From Cichorium intybus (lineage: Eukaryota; Streptophyta; Magnoliopsida; Asterales; Asteraceae), in assembly GCA_023525715.1 (NCBI GenBank), contig CM042014.1:23893404-23957403 (forward strand): a DNA stretch of 64,000 bases. Reading direction: 5' to 3'. Shown here one piece after another: positions 47,595 to 59,356 of this stretch. The stretch's first letter is position 1; each line of letters opens with the position of its first letter. Made by a program: the position numbers and the translations under genes. Below the pieces are notes generated by a model. The model was not told where the DNA came from and made no database searches. It saw nothing but the letters and a program-made list of their open reading frames with translations.

Positions 47595-47664
<70 letters not shown>
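47544..47664. repeat. Compound (CA)n(TA)n(TG)n(TA)n microsatellite
   Basis: CA units, then TA, then TG, then about 75 bases of TA. The frame across it (47356-47736) is an artefact of the repeats. Confidence 0.95.
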
Positions 47665-47667
<3 letters not shown>

Positions 47668-49809
47668 GTGAGAAATCCATCATGTCGTACTTCTACTAAA
47701 GCATATATAAAAATATATTGTACAAATTTATGTTGAGAAAGTTGTGTACTTTTTCCAATGAACGAAAAACTATTAAAAAAACGTGTTACACATCTTTTTT
47801 CGTATATATCAAGTTGTAGTTTAAAAATGGTTACACGTCAGAAATAAAAAAAAACTATTTTATTGATTTATGGATTACTGTAAGTGAACTTTTATATCTT
47901 CTATTACAATGTGGTACTTTTAAAAATCAACCAAATAGTGGAAATGATTATTACTTCAATATTTATTTTTAACACACAACTCTTCATCTTATGGTAATTA
48001 ATTTTGTTTTACCAATTAAAATATTTTGTCCATATAAGAACTATTTCACACTTTATTACTAAAACTTGGTTTTATTTTATTTTCTTTTTCGTAATCTAGA
48101 ATATATATGCATGAGAGCTCCACTATGTCATATTTTTATTTTTATTTTGGCTATATAGTTATAAAATGGTGAGAACTCCACCACGATATTCGTTTATTTT
48201 CGGTTTTACCTATAAATATTTTTAAAGTGATGATAACTTAGTGATAAATTCATCATGTCAAACGTCTATTAAAGCAGATATATTGTATAAATTTATATTG
48301 GAAGAATTCTCTGTTTGGTTGCAATGAATGACAAGATGTTAAAAATAATGTGTTACACACCTTTTTTCGTACATATCAAGTTGTAATTTAAAAATGGTTA
48401 AATGTAATAAACGAAAAATTACTTAGTTTTGTTATCATTATAGATGAATTTTCATATCTCCTATCGCAATGTCATATTTTTAAACATCATCTAAATTATG
48501 AAAATGATATTGAAATTCAATGTAACTTAAATGTTGTAATTGTGAAAATAAGTGTGTAAATTATATAAAATGTATCGTGGTTTCTTAAATTTTCAATTTA
48601 ACAACTATAATATATTTTTTCATTTAACCACAACTCTAAAAGTTTAATTGAATAATTTTTCATTTTGTTGATAGAGGTCATTGTCCTTCAACTATATTCA
48701 TTTGAAACTATAACAACTTTTTAAATGTATTTTGATAATGATTGCTATTTTTTATTAACATGAGATAATTATTTAAATTTCCAACTTATGATAATTAATT
48801 TGTATTTATGGTACAATTCTAACCATTTGACTTCCAAACTATTTATGTATTAACTAATAAAACTTTTAAAAATGATGCATTTAAATGTGAGCAACTTTAG
48901 CAAATAAGCATAACATCACTAAAACCAATGTCAACATGTTCAAAATATATACAAAATCTATGCCAATCTAAGTTTCATTCTTTAAAGACAATATCATGGT
49001 TGGTTAACACATGATTGGATTTATATACTTTTAATTCATTAATCTATCGATGTTTTATGTTTGATGCTTTTATTTAAATAAATAATCAAAAGAGGAGCTA
49101 ATCATGATAATCTTGGTGATTATGTTCTTTTTCTTTTCCCTTAGCGTTGTATATTACTATGTGTAAATAGTATTGATGATCGATATGTATTTGTTGAAAT
49201 AAAAGAAATTCAACAAAGGAATACTAACAATATATGTTACAAAATGTTCTGCCTTCAATGACAGATAAATATAATCAGAACAAGTCTACTAATTTGTAAA
49301 TATTTCATTTAGCTTATGGTTATCTTCTTTTATGATTAAAAAGAATCTCAAATGAACAAATTTTAATTCCTATTAATATATTAATACCATATGATTGTTA
49401 GTAAATAGATCATGATACATATCTACTACCTTGATATTTTCATAAATCAATATAGTTTTTCAAAAATGAAGAACCATATGAAGAAATGCAAAATTCTTTT
49501 TAAGAATAAGTTTTATGTCATTAGAAATTTCAATATAGTTGAATCGAGTGTGAAAATAATAATTTCAATATGACATTGTTTGGGAATGTCGATCATGGTG
49601 AGGAAACATTAATACAATATACTCAAATAAGCATCGCCAAAATTATACATCAATATTGGAAAGCTTTTATATTAATTTTTTAAATTTATATAACAAATAT
49701 TATTTTATATATTATGACACTTTCTAATTTATCTTCAAAACTTTACATTTATCAATGTTATTTTACTATACAATTTGATTCCTGCGTAACGCGCGGGTAT
49801 ACGCCTAGT

Positions 49810-50242
49810 ATGATTAATAAACTTGGCACAATGCGAGTGCCTTCATCATTTATTAACTTTAAGTTTTGAACGTAAACATTCTTTTAAAAATAGCAAAATA
49901 GAATTTTAGTTTTCAGGTAATCGTCCGTGGTAAAAATAAATCATAACCAAATTGAAAAATCGAAGATTTTAGACGTTCGATTAAGCAAATCAAAAATAGT
50001 AAAAAGTAACCGCTTTGATTGACATAAAAATTGGCATGATTTTTCAATTTTAGATATTTCGAACACCAAGTGTTGTACATATTCTCGAAGGCTAGGAGGG
50101 TTATACTATAAAATTGAAGGACAACCATGGTTATCTTCTAGGTTTCCATCTATGTGCCAAGCGAGTTAGGCTCTGTTTACATTTCCAATTCTTTTACTTA
50201 AACCTTAACATTTTCTCCGCTAAAAGTTTGAATGTTTGATTT
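49810..50242. other. Intergenic gap, nothing seen
   Basis: AT-rich DNA between the Helitron end and LINE-B. The minus-strand frame 49913-50128 has no domain. Confidence 0.4.
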
Positions 50243-50621
50243 AGAATAATCCATTATGTCAAAGGTCAAGATCATGAAGAACCTGTTTTAATTCTTGATG
50301 ACTCATGTTTGAATGATAAAGATGTCTCCCTTACATTGGTTGGAAAAATCAAGGAGTTTGGTACACTTTTAAACTTAAAAGATGTAATTGTTAAGGAGGG
50401 TTTTAAAGATGTTTTGTTAAGATATCTGGGTGGTTTTTGGGTTACCATGGAATTCGTATCCACAAAAGCTAAAGAAAAATTTCAAAAACACAAAGGAGTA
50501 GGATCATGGTTTGCAGTTATCTTACCATGGACAAAGACTTTCCAAGTAGAAGAACGTGTGGTGTGGATTGATATAGAGGGGGTACCTTCGCTTGCATATT
50601 CTCCAAGATCCTTTGAGTTGA

Positions 50622-51935
50622 TTGCTGTGGGCAAAGGTTAAGATAAATAATATAGCTGTGGGCAAAGGTCAAGATCATGAAGAACCTGTTTTAATTCTTG
50701 ATGACTCATGTTTGAATGATAAAGATGTCTCCCTTACATTGGTTGGAAAAATCAAGGAGTTTGGTACACTTTTAAACTTAAAAGATGTAATTGTTAAGGA
50801 GGGTTTTAAAGATGTTTTGTTAAGATATCTGGGTGGTTTTTGGGTTACCATGGAATTCGTATCCATAAAAGCTAAAGAAAAATTTCAAAAACACAAAGGA
50901 GTAGGATCATGGTTTGCAGTTATCTTACCATGGACAAAGACTTTCCAAGTAGAAGAACGTGTGGTGTGGATTGATATAGAGGGGGTACCTTCGCTTGCAT
51001 ATTCTCCAAGATCCTTTGAGTTGATTGCTAAGCGATGGGGAGAACTTTTATATGCGGAAGATTCCAATGACAACAATCTATACCGCAAGAGACTGTGTAT
51101 AAAAACTTTGAATCAACAAATAATTATGGAATCTTTCAAAGTGATTGTGCAAGGTAAGATTACTGTGGTTCGTGCAAGGGAGGTGATTGGTTGGAACCCA
51201 GAATATATAAATGAAGATGAAGAAAGTGATGAGGAGGAGTCCGAATATTCATTTGATGATAAATCCATATCAGCAGATGAATTAGAAAAAGAAGAAGATA
51301 TATTGAAAAGCATGGAGAAGGATTTTGGTAGAAGGAAGAAAGTACCGACTGGTTCAAATTTAGAAGATGGTAATGAGGATATTCCTTGGAAACATGGTGA
51401 AATTAAAAAGGGGCAAAACACATTAGAAGGTTTGGAGAATAAAGTGGAACAAGTTAAAAAGGATTATATGTTGGAAGAGGGGGAGATGGATCCAGATGAC
51501 ATAGTCCAACAAAAGTCTGACGATCCTTTCCAAATTTATGAGTTGTTGAAGCGTAAGGAGGTAGATGTGCAGGAGACCGTGGAACCGGAATGTAATTACA
51601 GTGTTACTCCTATGTATCCTCCGGGTTATACTCCACCAACGAATGAGGGAGATAAAAGTGAAGGGGAGAAGTCGGTCCATATGGAGAAAGGTCCAAGGTT
51701 CATTAGTGGTAAAAATCTAGATTCTATCAGTCATGTGGATGGAGGAAAAGCTGATAGCTCTCATACAACAATTAGAGGTGGTGGAACTTTCGAACCCCAT
51801 GCTTTAGCCCCCGGTGGTTGTTGTGGTCAAAATATAGAAGATTTTAATATCATGGGTCATATAATGGGATACAAGAGTAATACAATTACTGACGAGGTGT
51901 TCAATCACCATGGGAGTAAAGAGTTTTTTCAATGA
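50622..51935 (+). CDS. LINE-B ORF1 remainder, DUF4283-like (5'-truncated)
   Basis: An open frame of about 437 codons whose first residues come from the duplicated 5' junction, not from a native start. It holds the DUF4283-like block (LRYLGGFWVTMEF, RVVWIDIEGVPSLAYS, AKRWGELLYAED), then REVIGWNPEYINED, a highly acidic Glu/Asp-rich stretch (about 200-330), and the YPPGYTPP motif. The RRM present in LINE-A ORF1 is missing through truncation. It ends in TGA at 51933-51935, overlapping the ORF2 start as ATGA. A separate frame 50309-50641 is the first copy of the same DUF4283 block from the 403-bp duplication. Confidence 0.8.
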   Translation: MLWAKVKINNIAVGKGQDHEEPVLILDDSCLNDKDVSLTLVGKIKEFGTLLNLKDVIVKEGFKDVLLRYLGGFWVTMEFVSIKAKEKFQKHKGVGSWFAVILPWTKTFQVEERVVWIDIEGVPSLAYSPRSFELIAKRWGELLYAEDSNDNNLYRKRLCIKTLNQQIIMESFKVIVQGKITVVRAREVIGWNPEYINEDEESDEEESEYSFDDKSISADELEKEEDILKSMEKDFGRRKKVPTGSNLEDGNEDIPWKHGEIKKGQNTLEGLENKVEQVKKDYMLEEGEMDPDDIVQQKSDDPFQIYELLKRKEVDVQETVEPECNYSVTPMYPPGYTPPTNEGDKSEGEKSVHMEKGPRFISGKNLDSISHVDGGKADSSHTTIRGGGTFEPHALAPGGCCGQNIEDFNIMGHIMGYKSNTITDEVFNHHGSKEFFQ

Positions 51936-54900
51936 ATTTTATTTCCCTAAATATTCAAGGATTGGGGCATAGTGAGACGAAAAAGAGATGGGTAAGTGAT
52001 TTATGCTCTAAGTACAAGATCAATTTCTTGTCACTCCAGGAGACAAAGTTAGAAGCTGTTGATGAGTTTTTAGTGCGGCAATTGTGGGGTGTTTCTCGGT
52101 ACCGGTTTTCTTTTAGCGGGTCTGTGGGTGCCTCTGGTGGAATTCTTTGTGTTTGGAACCCGATTATGTTTTTGAAAAAGCAAGTTGCGACTTCAGATTA
52201 CTTCGTTATTGTTGAGGGTCTTTGGAAGCCTACTAACACCAATCTTATGGTCATTTCGGTTTATGCTCCTCAAGAGTTAGGTGAGAAAAAAATGCTATGG
52301 GATTATCTTTCTCAAGTTATCTCTAAATGGAGAGGTGAGGTGATTGTTATGGGTGATTTTAATGAAGTTCGGGTTGAGGAGGAAAGATTTGGTTCTACTT
52401 TCCAGGTTACTGGAGCCCGTTTTTTCAATGTTTTCATAGCAATGGCTGACCTCGTTGATATCCCCTTAGGTGGGTACTCCTTTACTTGGACTCGTTCTAC
52501 GTCCGGTAAGATGAGTAAGCTGGATAGGTTTCTTGTTTCAGAAGGCTTGTTGGATCTTTATCCACATATTTCGGGGCTGATTTTAGAGAAACAATTTTCG
52601 GATCATCATCCGATTTTGTTACGTGAAGCGGTGTTGGATTATGGTTCTATCCCTTTTCGGTTTTATAATTCTTGGTTAAAATATGGGGAATTTGAGAAGA
52701 TTGTGAATGATTCGTGGGCCAGTGATGGGGTTACAGATGTTAGTGCTATGGTGCGCTTTAAAAATAAACTAAAATCCATTAAAATTCGATTGAAAGGTTG
52801 GTCTAGAGAGATGCGAAGTCAGAAAAATAGAGATAAGACGTTGCTTAAAGAAAAACTGAGTGAATTAGATAAGCGGGTTGATAATGGGGAGGTGGATGTT
52901 TTAAAGGAAAGGGGGGAAACTCTTAGTAAAATTCTTGACCTTGACAAGCAGGAAGCTGCAGACTTAGCTCAAAAAGCTAAAGTGAAATGGGCTATTGAAG
53001 GAGATGAGAACTCGAAGTATTTTCATGGTATTATTAATAAATCGTGTCATCAACTTGCTATTAGAGGGGTGTTTTCTAATGGGGATTGGTTGGATCAACC
53101 TAAACAAGTAAAGAAAGAGTTTCTTACTCATTTTGCTGATAGATTTTCTAGTCCTGCTGTATCTCGACTACGGTGTGATATGGAATTCCCAAAAAAGTTA
53201 TCAGCAGATGATTTGGAGCTTCTGGAAGGGGAGGTGACGAGTAAAGAAGTGAAGCAGGCTGTGTGGGATTGTGGGGCAGATAAATCACCGGGCCCAGATG
53301 GCTTTACTTTTGAATTTATTAGAAAATTTTGGGAGTTATTGAAGGATTTGGTGGTTGAGGCGGTTCAGGAATTCTTTAGGACAGGAATATTTCCAGATGG
53401 TTGTAATTCTTCCTTTATTGCTTTGATTCCTAAGGTGGCGGATGCTAAGTTTGTGAAGGATTTTAGGCCGATTAGTCTCATTGGTGGGCAATATAAGATT
53501 ATTACAAAAATTTTGGCTAACCGTTTAAAAATGGTGATTGGTGACTTGATTAGTGAAGAGTAGTCTGCGTTTGTGTCTGGGCGTCAGATTCTTGATGGCC
53601 CTTTAATTTTAAATGAAGTTCTTTCTTGGTGCAAAAGTAAGAAAAAGAAGGCTATGATGTTTAAAGTTGATTTCGAGAAGGCTTATGACTCTGTTAGATG
53701 GGATTTTTTGGATGAGATCTTGGGTGGCTTCGGTTTTGGAACAAATTGGCGTAGATGGATTCATGGCTGTTTGGAGACGGCAAGAGGCTCTGTGTTGGTG
53801 AATGGTAGTCCTACAGATGAGTTTCGGTTTTATAAGGGTTTGCGTCAAGGAGATCCGCTTTCTCCTTTCTTGTTCATTCTGGTTATGGAGACACTTCATT
53901 TGTCGTTTTTGAGAACTATTGATCGTGGAGTTTTCACACCATTGACGGTTGGCAGTGGTTTTAGTCTCTCTCACTTGTTCTATGCGGATGATGCGGTTTT
54001 CATTGGAGACTGGAAAGAGGAAAATTTTACTAATATTGTTTCTATTTTGCAGTGTTTTCATTTGGCTTCCGGGCTGAAAATTAACATCCAAAAATCAAAA
54101 ATGTTGGGTGTAAGTGTTCCTTTTACAGAAGTTGAAAGAGTGGCGACTTTGGTGGGATGTGCTGCAATTAAAACTCCGTTTAAGTACCTGGGGCTTTTGG
54201 TTGGAGGTTCAATGTCAAGATCGAGTGCATGGGAAGAGGTTGAGAAGAAAGTTAATGATAGGCTTTCTAAATGGAAACTTAAAACTCTCTCAGTTGGTGG
54301 AAGGCTAACTCTTTTGAAGGCGGTGCTTGGGTCAATTCCTAACTATTATTTGTCAATTTTTAAAACTCCGATTGGGGTGATTAAAAGATTGGAAGATATG
54401 AGAAGTCGGTTTTTTCGGGGCGTGGATGGGGAGGAAAAAAATGGCTTGGATTGGCTGGGACAAGGTGTGTGCGGATAGAGATAACGGTGGTCTGGGAGTA
54501 GGGAGTTATTTTGCGTTGAATAGGGCTTTACTTTTTAAATGGATTTGGCGATTTAGGTACAATCCTAGGGTGATGTGGGTGAAGGTTGTTAAAGCAATTC
54601 ATGGAGAGGATGGGCTTTTAGGATATAACAGTGTTCCTAAAAGAGCTTCAGTGTGGCGTGATGTAGTTAGTTCGACTACAGATTTGATAAAGAAGGGTAT
54701 TGATCTGATGGGTCTCTGTAAAAGAGGGATTGGGGATGGTATGGATACGTTATTCTGGAAAGATGTTTGGTTAGGAGATACTTGTTTCATGCGTAGGTTT
54801 CCCAGATTATACAACTTGGAAGAAGATAAAAATGCAACGGTAGCTTCTAAATGCACGAGATGGTGGGGTGATTCTTTTAGACGGTTGCCAATGAGGGGTG

Positions 54901-55526
54901 TGGAGGAGGTGCAAAAAGGGGAGTTGGATAGAATTATGCAAGACGTTTGTATGGCTAATAATCGAGACATTTGGCTTTGGGATTTGACGTCGGATGGTTA
55001 TTTTTCAGTTAAGTCCACTAGACGATGTATTGATGACATGGTCAATAGTGGTACGGGAGTGCCTACTAGGTGGGTCAAGATGGTTCCAATAAAAATCAAT
55101 GTTTTTGCTTAGAAGATGATGGTGAATGCTTTACCTACGAGATGGAACATGTCTAAAAGAGGGATAGAATTGGATTCTATATTATGTCCAGTCTGTGGAG
55201 ACAAAGCTGAAGAGACGGTTCACCTATTTTTCGAGTGTAGTTTTGCTCAAGAGGTGTTTGCTCGAATTGGGAAATGGTGGGATGTGCCTTTACCAACAGT
55301 TTGGTCTTTAGCGAATTGGAGTTCTTGGATTAAAGATTTGATATTACAAAAGTTTGTTAAACAAGCTCTGGAAGGAGTGTTTTTTGTGGCTTGGTGGTAC
55401 ATTTGGAGATTTCGGAACGACACTATCTTTGGAGAAACACTTCCTAAAAGAAATGTTATCTTTGATGATATTGTTGCTCAATCGTACCTTTGGTGTGATA
55501 GTCGGTCCAAGAAGAAGATAAATTGA
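51932..55526 (+). pseudogene. LINE-B ORF2: endonuclease and reverse transcriptase, disabled
   Basis: Frame starts MNFISLNIQGLGHSETKKRW. Endonuclease motifs: QETK, VYAPQ, MGDFNEV, SFTWTRS, SDHHP. Reverse transcriptase motifs: DKSPGPDGFTFEFI, FKVDFEKAYDSVRWDFL, RQGDPLSPFLF, FYADDAVFIGDW (53978-54013). C-terminal zf-RVT block CPVCGDKAEETVHLFFEC and WRFRNDTIF. Breaks: TAG at 53561-53563 where LINE-A has a Gln codon (EQSAF), a frameshift at a 7-A run (54435-54441), and TAG at 55110-55112 in place of the Trp in LAWK. Both stops are consistent with single C-to-T or G-to-A changes, as expected for methylated plant transposons. Not able to make a full protein. Confidence 0.92.
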
Positions 55527-55648
55527 AATTTGTGGCATTTAAACCCTTCTTTAATTATGATGTAATTGTTCACTTTCTGTGCTAGTTCTTTGCTAGTTTC
55601 TTTTTTAATAAAATTTCGCCGTTCAAAAAAAAAAGAATAATCCATTAT

Positions 55649-55965
55649 TTTCCTCTAAGGGCCTGTCGTACCCTTAATATATGGTTGTGTCAGATGGCAT
55701 ATGACATAACCATGTCGTCTTGTGTAACATCCCAAGCATGGATAACCATGAAAATCTAATTAATAACATATCTAAAGTTCCTAAAAATGTTAATAGTGTT
55801 TATTAGAAGATTGTAAAAGGGTTTTAATGTTTGTACAATCATATACAAAAACATATGAAAATTAAGTGTATTTTGGTTTTAACGTCTTTTGTAATGGTAA
55901 ATAAATGATTATCTGGTTATGTTGATTACAATTTATAGATTAATTATTAACTTTAAGATTATTGA

Positions 55966-55998
<33 letters not shown>

Positions 55999-58564
55999 TT
56001 TTAAAGATTTTAACGTTGTTCAAAATTGAAAGGTTTTTGAAAAGTAGATAATCAAATTCACAAAATTATTTTTGTTTTTATATTTAGTGACATTATATTT
56101 TTATTAGAATTTTTTATTTAATATTCTATATTTATTGTGACATCTTTTGAATTGTATTAAGGTCTGTGATGCATTTATTCAAATAATATAGCTAAATAAA
56201 GCGTTACTATCATAAGATAACAAGCAATTTTATTTTGGCTTTTATTACTTGGGCAGTCTCGGTTTCAGTTTCTGTTGGGTCCAAAAATATTTTTGTTGCG
56301 GTTGTTGCATTAACGTTTTGGAGCATTTAGAATTTTAGGAACAAACTTTTGTTTGGAACGGTAAAACCTAGGAAATATACTCTTTTTAATAATATAGTTT
56401 CTATATCTTTCTTTTGGGTTTGTAATAGACAAAAATATAAATTGTGGTGAGATCTTTGGTTGTCTAACCCAATGTAACTACTTTGTAATTTTTTGTTATG
56501 ACTTTATTTTCTTGATAGAGCCCTTTATATATTCAGCTGTTCCAAATAAAAAAGTATACATAATTTGTTTTTAGGTTATTTATCTTATAATTGTATTTAA
56601 TAGGCTACCAAAATTTTTTCTAGGTCCATGGTAGATAATTAAAATGCATTTCAATAACTTAATTTTATTATATTGCATGTCATATGTGAACGCAATATCA
56701 ACGTTGGGTGGACCTAAATTAACAAATTTTGTCAGATTGAATGTCACAATGGACGATACACTTAGGATTAAATATTAGTTTATTTGGTTGAGATCTACTC
56801 CAATAATATAACGAGAACAAAAAAAAAATTAATAACATATTAAATATAATTAAAAGATAAATAATCTAAAAAAGAAACTTTCTATTATATGTCATCATTT
56901 GATAACATCGACCCCTAAAAAAGTAAAGAGTAATCTTAAAGAAACTCTTTCTATGTATGTGAGCGTGTGTATTCTATGTTTTGATTTTTTTACACATGTG
57001 ACATTATGAAAGTTTTTCTGACACATCCCATAAACAATGCACAATCTAGTTAGTTACTTTTATTTATTTATTTATTTTTAAATCCGCCATCCCATATCTA
57101 CATCATTCACAAACATGAAGTGCTTTGGCACACCGTTCCAACATTTCAAAATAATGGCCAACTGCTTTTTTCCATAAATCGGTCCCGTGCTAAACAGCAT
57201 GACAATGATTGCTACATTCAATCTGCAGCAAAACGTCTTCTGTTGGATTCAATTAACCCATATTTCCTTATTCCCACGTAATAGTAACAGGCTAGCAGCA
57301 CCTATCCACAAAAATATCAATATTTGGTTGCAAGGGATACAAACATAATGGAAAGTCAAAATAATACTACAAAAGTTTCTCAATATTTTGGTTTGTACAT
57401 CTCAAAAACATAATATACCCAAAAATTACAAAATTACAATAGCAATAATCCAAGTAAAAAGTCTTTTATAGAAAGGAAACTTGCAAAATCAGCACAAAGC
57501 ACATCTACGATTTGTGTCGTTTACTCTTGAAAAATGATAACTGTCTGATAATTAAAATCAACGAAAAATGTATTTAAATATAATATAGATACGTAATATA
57601 ACATTTTGATTTATAAATGATAGCTTTTTGAAAATATTTATATTTACAAATAATATCTTAGAATAATCTAATCTATCTTTTTATTTTATTCCATCGACTC
57701 AAAATTCACCAAAACAAAACTAGAATCTTCGATTCTGTATATCGACAAGTACATCATTAATTATTTCCATAAAAAATTATTTCTCTCCCAATCCTATTTT
57801 TCCTTAAATTGAGAAAATCATCTAGCCGTCGCCTCCACTCCATTCTTACCATTAAACATCATTTCCATCTACAATATTTCTCTCCCAATCCTCATTTTTC
57901 TTTTAATTCGCATGGATGAGTGCTCATCTTATTGGAGAGAATGCAAAAAACTAAACATAAAAGGGATGCTTTTTGTTCATCTATTACTTTCGGTAGCTCA
58001 CCACGGATAACTAAAATTTTTGGGGATGCAGTGTACCCCTCCACCCCATGTAGCTCCGCCACTGTTTCGTTGATAATATTATCGAGTTATCGTGCCAGTG
58101 CTACTTGATCTTTTTATGGCACAACAGACTAATGCATCCGACATCATTGGTACCGTATGAGCTACAGAAAAGTCTAATCCGTAAACTCTAAATACCAATA
58201 TAATCTGGTTCTAACCAATCCACTAAATAAGAACCCTAGCTACATACAATACAGATTATTGTCCATGAACTTCTTCGATCTATTTAACTTAGAGATAACT
58301 TGAACTGATGAAGATCAATTCAAAATTAACCAATGAAAGAAAAAGTATATCCAAATATCGACGTTTTTGGTGTGGCTTGTGATTAGAACTGGATGGCTAT
58401 TACTCTGATCAAGTACCTGTCAACAACACCGAAAAGTAATGCAACCCTATCAAGAGCAGGTCATAGGAATTTAAATTAATCAGTTACTTTATTAAATAAA
58501 TATATATAGAAATAAGATCGAGATTAACACAGGGCAATGAATATTGATACGATTTTTCGGTGTT
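55649..58564. other. Intergenic DNA with old repeats
   Basis: No host gene recognised. An (ATT)n microsatellite is at about 55966-55997. A LINE fragment is listed separately. Sequence at 57100-57320 and 58080-58140 matches the dispersed repeat at 36240-36440 and is split by about 740 bases of other DNA. The right part of that insert ends in CCACCCCATGTAGCTCCGCCACTG (about 58040-58062), whose complement starts CAGTGGCGGAGCTACATGGG, a phrase typical of some hAT-like ends; the other end was not found. TGTAACATCCC at 55724 resembles a gypsy LTR start, but no matching end was found. Confidence 0.5.
56270..56540 (+). mobile_element. LINE 3'-end remnant (C-terminus of ORF2)
   Basis: Plus-strand translation of 56310-56480 with one stop reads ALTFWSI-stop-NFRNKLLFGTV, then LFNNIVSISFFWVCNRQKYK and LWWDLWLSNPM. 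This parallels the last 60 residues of LINE-A ORF2 (VWNFRNASIF, SYSFLWIRSRCKN, RWDIWLLDPN). About 60 bases after the likely stop there is AATAAAAAAG, perhaps the old A-tail. The upstream part is lost. Confidence 0.7.
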
Positions 58565-58569
58565 GGAAC

Positions 58570-59345
58570 TGAAAGGTTTTATGCAAATCTATGAACTAAA
58601 ACTCTAAGTTCACATGCAACCTAGATTGGATCTATGTTTTATAACTTTGAACATGAAACTAAACTCCTAAAGGCCAAATAAAATTAACTAAAAGAATAAA
58701 TCAGAAAAACTAACCTTTAGGTTTTTTTTAGAAGCAAAGCAACAAAACTATCTTGCCTCAAATGAAGTCACACCCAATAGCAGGAGGGGAAGTCGAAAAT
58801 TCCAGAGAGAACAATATAAAAGTGGCGCAGAAAATAGGTACCCCAGGTCCCTATTTATAGTCTCATGCAGATAACCAGATAAGCCTTTAGAGATAAACCT
58901 TTTGAATTCAAAACAAGATAAACACTTATCTGACAATTCAAACCATATTTATCCCTTATTAAATTTCGAAATATATATATCCAATATATATAATTTCGAT
59001 TGCTTTATTACCTACTAAAATTGTCACTTACTCAACTATTGAATAATTACAATTTCAGTCCCTGAACTTTTAATTAATTAATTTAATCACCAAATTAATT
59101 CTAATTAATTCCAGATTAATTTCTAATTAATTAATATAGTTTCAAATTAATATATTATCACTTTAATATATTAATAAACTATTAATTTAATTTCTATTGA
59201 TTTATTAATCATATAATAAATCAATCTTTCTCTCTACTGAACTTTCTACCAAACCTCTAGCTACGAGGGCAACCCAAATGGACTTTGCTACTATTAATTA
59301 GGTAAATACTAATTATTAGTCATGGCTTAGACACCTAATCCAACA
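58570..59345 (-). mobile_element. 3' LTR of a copia-type TR-GAG-like element
   Basis: The 776-bp LTR is closely similar to the solo LTR 3551-4311. By comparison with the duplication-bounded solo copy, it runs from TGAAAGG (58570) to TCCAACA (59345); the preceding TGTTGGAAC could make an alternative left limit at 58561. On the minus strand it begins TGTTGGATTAGG, directly after the polypurine tract AAGTGGGAGAC (59346-59356). This is the classic plant Ty1-copia 3' end. It therefore belongs to an element whose gag lies at 63444-63898 and whose 5' LTR is outside the window. Confidence 0.88.
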
Positions 59346-59356
59346 GTCTCCCACTT
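59346..59356 (-). other. Polypurine tract
   Basis: Minus strand AAGTGGGAGAC directly precedes the LTR start TGTTGGA. It fixes the element's strand and the 3' LTR identity. Confidence 0.85.

Larger units (their letters stand above)
44026..49809 (+). mobile_element. Probable non-autonomous Helitron with nested insertion
   Basis: The right end reads GCGTAACGCGCGGG, a short hairpin-forming GC block in AT-rich DNA, then TATACGC and CTAGT (49805-49809). This is the usual 3' layout of plant Helitrons (hairpin, then CTRRT). A matching 5' start, TC followed by TATATAACTCTTATAATAGAGG-like sequence, lies at 44026 or 44032, preceded by A. The base after CTAGT is A rather than the usual T, which weakens the call. 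There is no Rep/helicase. The interior is a tandem duplication: 44100-44393 plus 47384-47870 corresponds to 47930-48430. A gypsy-type solo LTR (44394-47383) interrupts the first copy. Without it the element is about 2.8 kb. Confidence 0.5.
50258..55633 (+). mobile_element. 5'-truncated L1-type LINE (LINE-B) with 15-bp target duplication
   Basis: A plus-strand relative of LINE-A. The 15-base repeat AGAATAATCCATTAT lies at 50243-50257 and 55634-55648, directly before the insertion and directly after its A-tail. The element starts inside ORF1 (no 5' UTR and no RRM), so it is 5'-truncated. Its first 403 bases are a tandem copy of the next 403 (50263-50665 and 50666-51068 by offset), almost identical. 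ORF1 remainder 50622-51935; ORF2 51932-55526 with two stop codons and one frameshift. Ends in a run of about ten A. Confidence 0.93.

Noticed and set aside
55724..55760. TGTAACATCCC as the start of another gypsy LTR
   Set aside because: No inverted end, target duplication or internal element could be matched to it.
58561..58569. TGTTGGAAC as the true left end of the right-hand copia LTR
   Set aside because: The solo LTR with a perfect target duplication starts at the TGAAAGG position, so these nine bases are more likely flanking DNA; kept as an alternative.
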